Part shown: positions 10,916 through 24,441 of the stretch, in pieces
How the letters are laid out: every line of letters begins with the position of its first letter
Position numbering within the stretch: the stretch's first letter is position 1
Assembly (NCBI GenBank): GCA_022496185.1
Contig: WTXG01000054.1
Coordinates: forward strand, 1-64,000
DNA: 64,000 nucleotides
DNA from: Multifurca ochricompacta
Lineage: Eukaryota > Basidiomycota > Agaricomycetes > Russulales > Russulaceae
Reading direction: 5' to 3'
Notes under the pieces: generated by a model
Told to the model about the DNA's origin: nothing
What the model saw: the letters and a program-made list of their open reading frames with translations, nothing else
Databases searched by the model: none
Program-made: the position numbers and the translations under genes

Positions 10916-13843
10916 ATGGGTCTCTTGTCACTTGGAACTCCTTTACACTGGGATCAAGCAAAGCATTACGCAGAGCATGTACGATATCATGGCATATCCC
11001 AATTTCTGAATACATGGGATCGTCTCAAGGATAGGCAGGGTGATGAGCTACTCTGGGGAGATGAGGTATTTCATCCCCGCCGCTTCTAATGGCTACTCAT
11101 TCTCAACCTTCCCTTCCGGCAGGTCGAGTACATGGTCATACAACTCGACACAGACAATAAAGATGCTGTGCTTTCTCTTTGCCAGACTGAGGTTCTCGCC
11201 AAGTTGCAAGCCCTAACCGATGACATGAACACAAAGACGGGCTCCTCGTGCGTTTGATTTTTTTTGTTACCACCGCAATCAGTTTGTCAGAGTTGTGTCA
11301 TGTTTATCTGACCTTTCTACAACTCTAAAAGTGCTGTACCTCCTGTTTTCCACCCTGAGTATGGCAGATACATGCTCGAGTCCACACCCGGGGCCCCTTA
11401 CTCGGGCTCCGTCCATGACCTTCTCTTAGTCGAGTCCAACATGCGCCTCCGGTAGGTTACTGCCCAATTATTCTAACTCTGAACCGAGCAGAGATTGACA
11501 AGCTAGCTGGTCCCTCCAAGGCGGCACCTGGCTCGCTCAAACTTGAAACCGGACCAAATTCCCATAACCCTCACTTCCTTTCCCCGCATGGGTGTCCCTG
11601 GAAAGTTTACGGAGCCGTACTACGACCCTACTGAGGCAGTCTCCAGCCACAGTCTATTCCTCCCTGAGCAGATCACCAACCCTCATGCTCGCTTCCCGTG
11701 CGTCCTACTTGTTTCCTGTTGTCCACCCACTTTGCTCATAAGTGACTTGGCCCTGGGCACATGTTTGCAGAACGCTGACTGCGAACATAAGGAGGCGGCG
11801 CAAGTCCAAAGTGGCCATTAACCTTCCCATTTTCATTGACAACCGTACGCCGCGGCCCTTCATAGATCCAACAACCCCTTGGCATCGGGACGTGTTTCCC
11901 GAGGATGCAGGTGCGGTTCTTCGCTTCCTAGTCTGTCTGCGACAGCTGGCATGAGAATACACGTCATCTACCAGAAGCAAGGAATGGCGCCGCGCTTATC
12001 GATCACATTTACATGGACGCGATGGGCTTCGGTATGGGTTGCTGCTGTCTTCAATTGACCTTCCAATGTTGCAATATTGACCAATCTCGCCGCATGTATG
12101 ACGCTCTCATCCCGATCGGGCCCATAATGGCATGCATGATTTCGCTCCGCGGGGTGTCCCTTCCTGATTTTACATTTTTAGCTGGCCTTGACTGCCGCAA
12201 GTCCACTTTGGCGGGGGTACATCGCAGATGTGGACTGCCGGTGGAATGTAATAGCCGGCAGCGTGGATGACCGCACTGAGGAGGAACGTGGGCTCAAGGT
12301 ATGGTGTTCGCCATGGCGCCCGCCAGCTGTCAAACTCATGAGCTTTGATATTCAGCCCCTCAAAGAAAATAGAATGCAAATTCCCAAGTCTCGTTATGAT
12401 AGTGTCGACTTGTACATCTCGGAGACCTGGATGAACCGCCCCGAGTACAACGATAATCCTCTCCCGATAGACCAATCCCTTTATGATCGCATGCGCAAAC
12501 ATGGTGAGCGCTCCCGGTATATGGGTGTTTTTCGCAGGCTTACCAGACATCTGGCAGGCATCGATGACCTGCTTTCTAAGCATATTGCTCACATGTTTAT
12601 TCGTGACCCCATTGTTATATTTTCCGAGCTCATAGACCAAGATGACACCAAGAGCACGGACCATTTTGAGGTTCGCTCGCATTGAGCCACTTGTCACTCA
12701 TTTCGATGCGCGCGTTTGACGTTTTCATGGACAGAACATTCAATCCACTAATTGGCAGACTCTGCGATTCAAGCCACCACCCCCAAACTCGCCCATCGGT
12801 TGGCGTGTCGAGTTCCGCAGCATGGAGGTTCAAATGACCGATTTTGAGAACGCGGCTTTCGCAGTGTTCATTGTGCTTCTCTCACGGGCGATCATGAGCA
12901 TGAACATAAACTTATATATCCCTATCTCCAAGGCATGTCATATCATTCTTGGCACCCCTCTCTACGTGTACCTTGAAGCTGACGCGCGGACCTTGGCACG
13001 CAGGTCGACGAGAACATGCGCCGTGCGCAACAGCGGGATGCCGTCAACCAAGCAAAGTTCTACTTCCGCCGCGAGGTCTTTACCCCTGCATCGTCACGCG
13101 CCACCTCGGGTGCAACCACTCCAAACGGCGTGACCACCTTCTCCTATGCGTCTTCGACCATATCCGGGGCGTCGCCGAACGGGAATGGGACAACGAACGG
13201 TCTCCACCACCTTGCTTACCCAAACGGCTGCCCCCGCAGAAAGCAGCGTGTGATGGAGAACTGCTTCCCGCCACCGCCACCTCCGGATGATGGACTTGCG
13301 GGCAAGGACGTGAGCGAGGAATACGCAGAGTATACTATGAACGAGATCATTAGTGGCAGGGTAAGTTACAAGAGAGAAAAAGCGAGAGAAAAACAAAGAA
13401 ATTTCATAATCGCTTACTTTTCTCTTTTTTTGTACTGTCCCGAACCATCACTAATTTCTTTATTTTGCTTTGCGAGGGTGATGCATTTCCGGGTCTTATC
13501 GGCTTGGTCGAGGCCTATCTCGACACGCTCGACCTGAATGACTCAGAACAGCGCCGAATCACGAGCTACCTGAACCTCATCCGACGTCGAGCCAACGGAT
13601 CGCTGAAGACTGCGGCCGCCTGGACCCGTGACTTTGTTAGGTCCCACCCTTCGTACAATTTGATTCGGTCGTGAGCAAAGAGATCAATTACGACCTTGTG
13701 GTAGCCGTGGACGAGATGTTCGTTCCTTTTTTTCTCTCTCCGAACCTTATTCAAGAACATGTTGCAGCGAGCGTGGCGTGCGTCGCGCTCCTGATCTCTT
13801 GCCTGAAGATTATACAGGCAGTAATGAAGACCCTAGTTCTTAG
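10916..13843 (+). CDS. GCS1: Glutamate-cysteine ligase catalytic subunit
   Basis: First and rate-limiting step of glutathione synthesis: ATP-dependent joining of glutamate and cysteine in the cytosol. The N-terminus [15 protein letters not shown] and W-G-D-E-V-E-Y-M-V are diagnostic. Later motifs are [44 protein letters not shown] and [11 protein letters not shown]. The C-terminus is read as [16 protein letters not shown], with the stop at 13841-13843. The gene has many small introns; one at 12933-13003 has a GC donor (AAG|GCATGT), because I-S-K | V-D-E-N-M-R-R-A-Q joins only there in phase. A Ser/Gly/Asn-rich insert (about 13095-13230) sits within the C-terminal third. No frame break was seen. 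Confidence 0.94.
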
Positions 13844-14083
13844 ACGGTTAAGTTATCAGTGAGGGCGCATTATATGTTTATGTTTTCACTTTCCCGGTTT
13901 CTTCGATATATCGCAGGATCTTGGGGTGATTTTTTACGAGCAGTAGCGCGCTCTATGGTTGGGATTATAAGTAGCAGTATGACGTACGACATTTTCAGGG
14001 AGCAAGAGTAGGGACTATATTGTATATGTACAGCACACTCATTGGGGAGGGCAAGGAGGTGACGAACGGTTGACAGACGCGTC

Positions 14084-17000
14084 TTAAAATCCACTGGCCG
14101 TCACGCGCAGTTGCTCCAGCTTTTTTAGAACTTCCCCGACAGCCCGGTCCAGTTCCCCTGCAATTGCGCTCTGCTTTGCTGGCGGCAACCTTGCGAACGT
14201 CTCGCACAAGTCCCCATCAACCACCGCCTTGACAGGGACGTAGTACCCCCGCCACGCCAGGTGGTCCTACCAATCAGACTCGTCTGCTCAGTGCGAATGT
14301 GCTGCTCGAGCGTTGAGATAAAATCAACGTCCTCCTTCGACGCAAGTGGCACAAGCACCCCAATCGTGCCATGCAAGCCGGTATAGAGCAACACCTCCCG
14401 ACCTCCAGCTACCATTGAGACCTTGTGTATGCTCGTGATAAGATCGCCGACGTGGAAGTGCGCTAGGAGCTGCGTCTTGTGCGGCGCGCCCATGAACATA
14501 CCCTTCTCATGCAAAATACCCGCACCAGTCGGATCGTCATCAACTTGGTCCGATACCTTGACATCCAACCTGTTCACGAAGATGTTGCCAAAGCGGTCGC
14601 CCGCTGCGGTGGTCGTGTAATCCACCATTGTGGAGCAGGTGATCCAGCGTGGCTGAGCATCGTCCGCGAAGATGAGCAATCGGTTTTCTGGGGCCTTGTA
14701 GACAGCGTAGTAGACTGATTCTTGCATGTCACCCACCACGATGCGCGAGCCTTGTGTGCTGAGGGTAACAATGGCGGACCCGAAAGTCTGATAGAGATGA
14801 GCCGAAAATTGCGAGCCAGAAGGTGCCAGTTACTACAAACCTTGTTCTCAGCTTTCCGAAGCATCTTCTTCTTTCCAATATCATAAATTCTCAAGGCGTT
14901 CCCAACTCCTGCAACCAGTCGACCTTGGAAAGCAAGAAGTGCAAGCGGAACGTCATCTATCTCTGTCTGCATGAGGTAAATTGGCGGCTCAAGCTGAAGC
15001 GAACTGGCAAAAAGGTATACCTTGTGAACCAATTCCAAATCAGCGCCATCCTCGGTGAATTTGTACACTCGCAAGAAACCGCTTGTACATGATCGTGGGG
15101 CCAGCAATGTATCTTGCGCGGTCCCCACAACAAGGTGCAGCTCATTGCCCCGTGCCTCGAAGGGCGCTACTGCTATAGAGAACGCTGCTTCGTTATTGTC
15201 AAGGTGAATAATGCGAACTGTTTTGCCCTGACATCCACGCAGGGGGGTCAGTTTGGGCTTTTATGAAGGTAACGCAAGGCACTCACCTCGATGGGATCAA
15301 CAATGCGAATACATGAACCCCAGGTACCTGCCGGTGCCTTCGGATGGCCAAATTGTTCTAGTGAAAGTTCAAGAACAGCTTCGTCTATCGCTTTCTTTTG
15401 TGATCGCTGGGGTAATTATGCGTCAGCGTCATGAAATATACTCCTTGTTGCAATAGCTGCTTACCAGCTCTTGCAACTTCTTGGCAGCGGCATCCTCTCC
15501 TATGACTCTGTGATCAGATTCAATTACGTAGAAGTAAGTATTTCCAGGATGTGTGATAAATTTGCGTGGTGTAAATGAGAGTGGGAGGGCATCCTGCTTA
15601 AGCTGGGTCCCAAGCTTGGGAATTTGGAAGATACTGCGTCGATCAATAGTTAGTGAGGCCCATACAAAATCAGTGAAGGGATAAAAGTTCAGTAGGAACA
15701 ATTGGTAGTAGATCACAGTTTCGGCATAGATTCATTGAATCATCCGATCCGTTAATGTCATCACATCATCGCAACGATGTTGGCAGACTGGCATAAAACT
15801 TACCGTAACACATTTCCCGTTATCCCAATCAAGCCTTCTGGACACAATTCGGCAGAGAAGCTCCACGCGTAATCTAGGGTGTCAAAGATGAGCGGGGTAA
15901 AATGCATAAGGTTTTGGTGTGTGTAGTTGAGCCAAGTCCGGGAGGAAAGCGCGAGGATAGCAGGTTGTGACTTTATCTGTACGCGAATGAGGCGAACCGG
16001 CCGTGTGCCCAAGAATCTATGGAGATGGGACTATTAATACGAAATACCACAAAGTAAAGGGTGAATAGGTACCTCGTTCGCGTGTCCGTGAGTTGCCCGT
16101 TCAATGGATCCAATACGGTTCTGAGAAGGACACCAGTCTGAAGGCCAATGTTAACGAACGTGGTCGGTTGATTCCGGTTAATTCCAGCGTCGAGCATCTC
16201 TATGATACAAATCGAGGATGGGGTGAGGTCAGCGCTTGCAGACTAATTGTTTCCAATGTACTGTCTGGGTCCAAAGAGATGACGCGAACTGTCTGATCCT
16301 CACAACCTACAGCCTATGTGAAGTAAAGTCAACTCCTTCCTTGGCCTGGACTAGGGGCTTACTAGATATGGCGTCCGCTGCCGCCCCTCGGGAACCTCCC
16401 CGATGCTCATGGCCAGGACTGTGCTGCCCATTGCTTTCCGATCCTGATATTCGTTCAGCTGCCCGTCCAAATCCAACTCGAAGTACACAAGTTCAGCGGA
16501 ACTCAAAGCCACTACAACTTGACGCTTATTTGTCGTCGCTGCAACGATGGACTTGCCGGGAGGCACGCGCCATTCGTTAACCCTACGATCTGCTAGGACG
16601 TGTCGAATGCCATGGGGGTGTACTTGCAAAAGCGCATCGTCTCCAATCTGCTGCACGGCAAGGGTTGGTGCAGAGGAAAGGAAACCGGTGTCTTGAACTT
16701 CCTCTATGTTTTCGCCGATCGAGAGAACAAGAGTACCGTTCACAAAGGAAAGGATGATGTATGAGTCGTAGACCTCTATAGAAGAGGTGAGATGTATTCT
16801 CAACCACGTTGGAATGGGGAAAACTCACCGTCCCCTCTGACCTTAACTGTCCAAACAGCGTTCGGAATACCAGGTAAATCAGAACTCACGGTCTCCTCGA
16901 CTTCGAGCCCATGTCGCAGCGTCCGGAGCACACTTCGCGAGCCGCGACCATTGAGGGTGAATATCTGAGGGGTGTCAGAATTAGGAAGGATATTTAAGAC

Positions 17001-18488
17001 CTTAGCGTCCAGAATCGGATTGAGAGATTCGATCTCATCTGCTAACGCCAAGTTCTCAAGCGGCCGTGGTCGGAAATAGGCTCGAGGAAGGGGCTGGCTA
17101 GGTTGTGCCATGCCGAATGCTGGGTAATTCTTTGAGCTAAATTCCTTCTCGTCGTCATCATCACCAAGTTTTTGAAACTGGTACAATTGTCTGGGTAAAG
17201 GTGCGGGTTTGTGGGTGGCACTAACAACGTAGAAAAGCACGCACTGGTTTCCAAACTCGGATGCGACGAAAAGAAAACCTGATTTTAGAATGCACAGGCT
17301 AGACGCGATAGGTACAGTGTCAAAGTACTTGATTTTTAGTGCCTTGACTTCCTCCTCCTCGTGTTCAATAGTGATCTTATATAGGTCACCCTCCTCACTT
17401 TGCAGAAGGAAGAAGAAAGCCCCCTACATGAACCGTTGGTCAAAACTGACGGGGAGATGTGAGCTGGCTCAGGCTGACCTTCATTTTGTGCATTACGGCA
17501 GCGATGATGATTAGGCCACGCCCGCTGTCTCCAAGTGGATGCTTTCGCCTTGGAATGGGAATGCGATGTTGAGGTGTGTCTGCATTTCGGTAGATGATAT
17601 GATCTTCCGTGCACACGAGTACACCCGAAGGGCCATCGAAACGCTCAGTAGAAGCGAGCTGACCGCCTGGGACCTGAACAAGAAAGTTCGCCTTGGGATC
17701 TGTTGGCTCGCTCCATTTTCGTACGACGTGGTTGAGACCCAGGTCGAGTTCGTAGTAGGTCAATAACTATATAATCGGTTAGACTAGGTTCAGGAGAGAT
17801 GGGTCTTCGAACATACTTTGCCGGCGTTTGCGGCTGCCTCTCCTGTTGAATCTTGGTCAGCCTCTGTGTAGTCGACTTCCAAAGCAGCAAACATCGGATT
17901 CTCGAAACCAACATCGACGCCAACGATGTGATGAAGGATAGAACAATTTCTATGCGCCTCCAAGGGAGAAGAAATAGTGAGGTTGGCTGCGGGATCGCGA
18001 TTGAGAATGTACACGAGCTTTGACTTTTCAACTGCGGCGATCATGACGGCGCGTCCCTTGGGGTCAGTGGCAATATATTGCCCAGGAACAATTCTCCGCG
18101 CGCCAGACTTTCCAAAGGTTTCTTGATGGATTTTGACAAAACTGCTGGTGCGAGGATCATAATCCAGGATCACAATGCGACCAGAATCCGACCCTACAAT
18201 TGCGTAGTCTGAGAAGGTCGGGGAATAGTGAGGGGAGAGTCGCATATATTACAATAGCTTACCCTTAGTTCCTCCTGTGAGTCGAAAGGCTGTTAAGGAA
18301 CGAATGGAGCCAAAAACGTCGGTAGCGATAATTGTTGATAACTTTCCAGTTTGAACATCGGGACGTAGAAGCTGAAGACGCGTTCCATGAGATATTATAA
18401 TCTCTTGTTGCCTCGCACCAGAGAAATTGCCGACTATGGCTTGAGGCGACGCGGTGGGATGTTGAAGGGTCAAATTGTACAAGTGCAT
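14084..18488 (-). CDS. RSE1: Splicing factor 3B subunit 3 (SF3b130/Rse1)
   Basis: Large beta-propeller protein of the SF3b complex in U2 snRNP, related to DDB1 and CPSF-A. The start at 18488 gives M-H-L-Y-N-L-T-L-Q, then [11 protein letters not shown] and [12 protein letters not shown]. The next exon reads [16 protein letters not shown]. The C-terminal third holds the conserved [11 protein letters not shown] and [11 protein letters not shown] blocks, then [12 protein letters not shown], ending [10 protein letters not shown] and a stop at 14084-14086. Reaching that end from [11 protein letters not shown] needs one missing base at CC 14276-14277. The gene spans about 4.4 kb with short introns and roughly the family length of 1,200 residues. 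The call is very secure. Confidence 0.95.
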
Positions 18489-18684
18489 TGCGTGAACTTG
18501 ACAAAACACGCTCGCTCAATTTATTACAAAAAAGTGCGGTGTATATGATTATGTAATCAGACCGCTATACTCTACGACTACGGCACGACACTCCTTCACC
18601 TTAGATTCCTTCATCTTAGATTACATAGCTAAACACGTCCATGTTCTTAGTTAAGCCACAGTCATTTCGAAAAGAGGGTTAAAC

Positions 18685-20831
18685 TCACCGGAAGAGAGGG
18701 CTTTTGTCGCCTAGGTCACGGTACTTGTCCTTCATGCTCTCGTCAATACCTTCCCGAGCACACAGTTCCTCCTTCTCCTTGTTGAGAGCATTATATTTCC
18801 ACATCAAAATCAAGCTGCACACGATGCTACAGTGCCAAAATATTATCGGTTTTTTCTCCGTGGGGATCGACCGGTACGTACCTCATACCAAGACAACCAA
18901 TAATTGTGCCGTGGCCCTTGTGGAAACGCGGTGGTTGGTAATATATGTACGAGGAACAGATCCTGCGGTCATATTATTTAAACCCACTTAGCATCGACGT
19001 CAGGAGAGCAGACACGTACCCTCCGAGGTTTCCAATACCAATTACCATCGCGAGGACAACCCCTCTTTTCATAGCTCCGCCTGCATTCCCTCCAGCCCAT
19101 GCCAAAATGACTGCGATAGTGGGATACACGCCAGTGGCAGCAATCACAGCAGCAGCATAACCGGGGCCAGGTTTGTCCGTCGTGTAAGCAATGATGTATC
19201 CAATCATAGAAACTGCAGATCCAAGTATAACAAATGGACCCCGTGAGTTGAGCTTGTCAGAGTAGATCCCAGCGATGACTGTAAAAATGCAACCGCATAT
19301 GAAAGGGGGAATTGACATGAGCTGAGCACGAGCTGCTGAATAGCCCAGGTTGTGGATAATAGTAGGAGTGAAGAGTGCAACGGCGTATACAGGAACCAAA
19401 ACGCTGTGAATGCAATAATCAGACTTGAAAAGACGATTGGCATTCGAAAACAACCCACCCCATATAAATAACAATAAGGACGTATGTCTTCCAGTCGGTA
19501 AGACCCTGCCAAACAAACTTCATGCTGAAGTGGGTTGCCTGACCCTTGGAATCCTCCTTCAATGTCTGTATAACAAACTGACGTTCTTCCTCCGTCAAGA
19601 ACTTTGCGGTTTCCGGATACTGAATAACTATCAGCTAAGAGCATGTGAGAACTGCAAGCATACATACATCATGCATGAGGAAATAGGATGTGATTGCCAC
19701 AATAACAGTCACTACAAACAGGTCAGCACACTCATATGCCAAGGGATACGCACACACCTAGGCCCTCAATAAGGAACTGCGCGAAGGAAAAATCAATATA
19801 TGAATGGCAACAAAAGATATATAGGAACGAACAATCCACTGCCAACCGTGAAGACCAGCTTTCCTAGAAACATGGAATGAGCGTGTCGAAGCTTTTCCTA
19901 AATAAGAGTATTTCACCCTTCCAGATGTTCGATACCATAAGCGAGAATGCCGCCAAACGCCCCAGCAACAGTAGCGGCGGAGAAGAAGATGGCGACACGC
20001 TTCGCTTGCATCTGACGAGGATACCACAGCGAAATGTAGTATGTCACACCGGGGAAGAGCCCTCCTTCTGCTAGTCCAAGGAAGATGCGAGCACTGTACA
20101 AGATAAGTGAATAGATCGACGGGAAAAAGTGGGCATCCTCACATAACGAGGCCCCGGTAGCTATTTACCAAGCACATAAGCGTCATGACTGTGCCCCAGA
20201 CTACCATGATTATGGGAACTGAAGACAGAAGATAAGAGGCGCTGTGATGAAGAAAGGAAGAAAGAAAGAAACAGACTCCATACAGACGGTCTAAACAACT
20301 TGAGAAGGATGTTCCTGCCGACAAAATATTAAAAGCGCCCACTGTGCAATGAAATTTGGAACGCACGAAGGTACTTCCACTAGGCAATACGGGATCTAGT
20401 AGTCGAACACCACATCAGCGCCGTAATTGAGCAGAAAACAACGTTCCTACGAAGAAGAGAGCGGCAGCGGTATTGTATCGTAAACCAACGAGATGGAGAT
20501 CCGTCGACATCCCAGCTATCTTTGCATTGCCTGTTTGAAGGTAGACGTCCGTTGAGCGTTAGTTGATGCCACATCAACGAATACTCGTACCAATATTGCT
20601 CCGATCCCTTTGTAGTTGGTGCTGAGTGAAGGACGCACATTATTATTATTATTTTGCCACTCACAGGAAAGACAGGAGATAAAGTAAGGAGACAAATGGC
20701 AGCAGGTGAAGGTCCAACTTCCGCCAGATGCGGGTCTTCTCGTCATCCCCCACAGTAGAGAACGGTTCCTCTTGGGAGCTGGCAGACAAAGTTTTCTCTC
20801 TCTTGAAAACTTCCTTGATGGGATCAGACAT
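18685..20831 (-). CDS. MFS transporter, anion:cation symporter (allantoate/nicotinate permease-like) family
   Basis: Plasma-membrane major facilitator protein of the fungal ACS family (Dal5/Tna1-like), which takes up organic anions such as allantoate, nicotinate or biotin; the substrate cannot be assigned from sequence. The start at 20831 gives M-S-D-P-I-K-E-V-F, a short cytosolic N-terminus, then R-K-L-D-L-H-L-L-P-F-V-S-L-L-Y-L-L-S-F into TM1. Family motifs follow: G-N-A-K-I-A-G-M, W-G-T-V-M-T-L-M-C, R-I-F-L-G-L-A-E-G-G-L-F-P-G-V-T-Y-Y-I and L-W-Y-P-R-Q-M-Q-A-K-R. The hydrophilic C-terminal tail ends G-D-K-S-P-L-F-R, with the stop at 18685-18687. The gene is divided by many introns. It ends about 200 bp from RSE1, which is on the same strand. 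Confidence 0.87.
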
Positions 20832-21445
20832 AGCCGGAACAGACAGTGATTCCGGAAGAAGGAAACTAAATGGAAAGATGGACCAAGAGGGGGGTGAAAC
20901 GCAGCGTCTGACCAGATCGGCAAGCTTCTAGTGACTCCCACCATACCAACTTTATATATATATGAAAAGAAGGTAAATGAAGCGCCAGAGAAGCACAATC
21001 GCGTTTTGACTTGACCAAACATGACCCCGCTCAGGTGATGCGGTCGGTGTTCGTTCGTGCCGTACCTGGAGCCCGATTCGCGATGACGGAAGAAAGTCTC
21101 ATACGCTGGAGACTGGGACGTTCAGCGCGCTCGCATGGATTATCCGGTGCCGGTGCCACACTCAAACACAACACAAACAAAACACGATGTCATAGATCCA
21201 GACGTGCTCCAGTTTCTGTTCTGTTCTGACCTTGGTACCTTATAATAAAGTAATATGGGGCTAACAATCTCCCTGGGTAAATCCATTTAAAGAGGCTAAG
21301 GTAAGGGTGACTTAATTGTTTGCATTTGGTTGCGTTTATTTGTTTATTTGTGCACCTTCTTCGGTCAGGATTGTTGCAAAACAACACCTTCCACTGTCTG
21401 TCACTCCCGAACACTGAGAGTACCATGTACTAATACTAATAATAA
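20832..21445. promoter_or_regulatory. Divergent promoter region between MFS transporter and POLK
   Basis: A 614 bp gap between divergent start codons, expected to contain both promoters. A TATA-like A/T stretch (tatatatata, about 20953-20963) lies roughly 125 bp upstream of the transporter ATG. No gene was found in it. Confidence 0.4.
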
Positions 21446-24197
21446 ATGGTCAAGTCGGGTGATTTACAACCATCTCAAGAAGCCGCAAGTCTTGTACTAC
21501 GACTCGCTGGTCCTTCAACAACTAAAGCTGGGTAGGTCCGGATCCGTCACAAAGCCAACCAACTCCCCTGATGGAGCATCGTACACCACCAGCTTGTCAA
21601 CCGAGCAGACGGAGATTAACAGGGTCATAGCAGATGCATCTAAGGGTTCAAAATTCTATGAGGTTTATCCGATGATTCCCTAGTAGCCCGTCAACCACCC
21701 ACTCACAGGTGGAACTGCAGAATGAAAAACGGAAGGACAAGGAGGTGACGGCACGTATAGAGCGCATACTTAAGGCTCGCGATCAGGCCATCAAAGGTGT
21801 CGATATGGGTACGCGCACCATGTTCATTTTATACACTTTGTTAGTGGTGGTGAACGCCCTCGCTTAGGCAAAGTGCAGCAGAAAGTCGATCGTCTCGTGC
21901 GCATCCGTCAATACATGATCATCCAATTTCCTCCCATCTGAGAGCGATTCCCGTCAGCTAGAGGCTATTGAACGGGAGCGTGATTTGACGCAGTACATCC
22001 TCCACGTTGACATGGACGCCTTCTACGCCAACGTAGAACTACTTGACAATCCCAGCCTAGCGGGGAAGCCGTTCGGCGTACGTCCCTATAAATTCAGGTT
22101 TTTTTTTTTACTTGACTAACGGCATGCAACCGCAGGTAGGCCATGGCGTGTTGTCTACTGCATCCTACGAGGCTCGAAAGTATGGCGTGCGTTCCGGGAT
22201 GCCTGGTAAGACTCGCATAGTTCACGTCATGAGGAGCGCTTATTATGCAAAGGCTACATCGCACTGAAACTCTGTCCCAATCTTATCTTCGTCAACCTCC
22301 ACATGTCGCGATACAGTGAAGTATCCAAAAGAATCATGGCAATTTTTAGGCAATATGATCCAAACATGTTCGCAGCGGGTGTTGATGAGGCCTACTTAAA
22401 GCAAGTCCCATGCTCACCGTCTTGACAGGCGGGAGGTGAACGTGTTGGTTTTTGTTATAGCATCACAGAGTACTGTAAGCAGCAAAACTTGGATCCGGAT
22501 GAATGTGTGCAGCAGATACGCCAGCGGGTATTTGACGAAACCAAGTTGACTGTAAGCGCGGGCATTGCTGCGAATAAGGTGTGTGTCTTCCTCCAGCAAT
22601 GGCAGATTGATTTAGTCGCTCGCCCTGTCTCAGATGTTAGCCAAGGTAGGTTTACTTCCGATTGCCAACAACCCCAACCCCAATTTACGCCGCGCACTTT
22701 GCGGTCCAGATATGTTCCGACAAGGTTCGGACCCTAACTCACATGTCACTCGGTGCGCGAGCTCATGACCCGATTAAGAATAAGCCAAATGGGCAGTTTC
22801 GCCTCTCGCATACCTCCGAGGCGATCAAGAAATTCATGCACGACCTCCCTATCCGTAAAATTCCTGGGGTTGGTCGAGTCCACGAGCGTTTACTGGACTC
22901 CATCGGGGTGAAGGTTACTTTCCCATCTATACCTTTTTCTCGTTCATTCAGTTGGCTCAACGCTCTCTCAGACATGTGGAGACATCTACAAGTGTCGCGA
23001 CGTGTTGTCGCTACTGGATAAACAATTCGGGTTACATTCTATGCTTCGGGTATACTTGGGCATCGCATCTAACGTAGTCCAGCCTTGGGAGCGAGAGGAG
23101 AAGAAAAGCATTGGCTCAGAAAGGTCTCCATCTCGTCCTACTGAGCCCATAGAAAATCGTTCTCTGACGGTTTTACTAGAACATTCAGGCCGATCTCCGA
23201 AAAGGAAACAATTCTGCAGAAGCTCGAGGATATTGCGGCAGAACTTGAACATGACATGGAAAGAGGAGGGTGGTCGGGTCGGACTGTCACTTTGAAATAC
23301 AAACTCGACACGTACGAAGTGTTCTCGCGAGCTAAATCATTCAACCGCTGGATCAAAACCAAGTCCGAGCTCTACGAGGCTGGGAAGGATCTTCTTCAAC
23401 CCGAATGGCCGCTTCGCATTCGTCTTATCGGACTCCGCGTTACGAAACTCAAAGACCTTCGAAAAAGAGACGACGGCATCGCAAAGGCGTGTGGCGCGCC
23501 TCTCGTGTCACTGTCCCATAACACCGCTGATGTGTGTTCCCTCTAGTTCCTCGAGCCACTTTCAAATCATTCTCCAAAGAAAGGTCGCACTCATGACGAT
23601 AGTGAGGGACAATATTTAGATATTTCAGACATGGAGTGCGTTGAGTCTAACCTGGAAGAGGACCTGAACGGCGACGCCTGGGATGGTGAAAATGGGCTGC
23701 CAAAAGTAGAACCTCATGCGTCGACGAGCTCTACCCTTCCAACATTTGAATCTCCAACGTCGGGAGTACGATCACCATCCCGCCCGACAAAACCCTCGGA
23801 ACCACGTGGCACAGCACTGACAGCCTCCGCACATTGGGTGACAGTCTCGGACTGGCAGGACGCGATCTCTCGTCAGGAGGGAAGTTCATCCCGCCAGGAA
23901 ACGCGCGACCAGCGTGTCATGGCCTACGCCCAGGGATCTCCAAAATCTACGTCCACCGCTATCGTGAGCGAGTGTCCGTTGTGTACGCGGTCGTTCACGG
24001 ACAATGATGAGCTTAATGCGCACGTCGATTGGTGTTTGAGCCGAGAGGCCATCCGTTCTGCACAGGCCAAGAGTGGTAAGAGCGAGCGGAGGAAGCTTGA
24101 GAGCAGTACCAAGGATCTTCAAGAGTGGTGGAAAGTGGGGTCCGCGGAAGGCAAAGTCGATAATCGAAAGGCAAAACGACGGAAGTTGAAGAGATAG
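21446..24197 (+). CDS. POLK: DNA polymerase kappa (DinB-type Y-family) with C-terminal UBZ finger
   Basis: Translesion DNA polymerase acting at stalled forks. The start at 21446 gives M-V-K-S-G-D-L-Q; an intron (about 21534-21594) joins K-A-G to [10 protein letters not shown] and then [10 protein letters not shown], typical of the kappa N-clasp. The palm has the metal motif [13 protein letters not shown] and, near 22385, G-V-D-E-A-Y-L-N-I-T, where the exon join needs a GC-AG intron (22401-22460, donor AAA|GCAAGT). Later landmarks are [15 protein letters not shown] and the little-finger region [15 protein letters not shown]. Near 23970-24040 a C-P-L-C...H-V-D-W-C finger is a Rad18-type UBZ that would bind ubiquitinated PCNA. 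The tail is lysine-rich. It converges with the VanZ-like gene. Confidence 0.93.
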
Positions 24198-24441
24198 CCC
24201 TGAGCATGATGATGCTATTCTTTTCATTCACCATAGACCTTGTTTCCCCACTCACTGCTGCTTGTATGTAACCAATACATTGTCGTCCTCCTCCACCGCA
24301 TTAAGGCTGTCCGTCACTCGACTTGCAACTAATACTGACTCTCAACTCACACAATGTTCACTGCAACAATGTAAAACGCGTACAGCATACGTGAGTGACA
24401 TCATAGGCTCCCTTTGGCCCACCTCACTGACTTAACCGGTT

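Noticed and set aside
12170..12697. Minus-strand open frame of 175 codons
   Set aside because: Antisense to conserved GCS1 exons (D-V-D-C-R-W-N-V-I on the plus strand).
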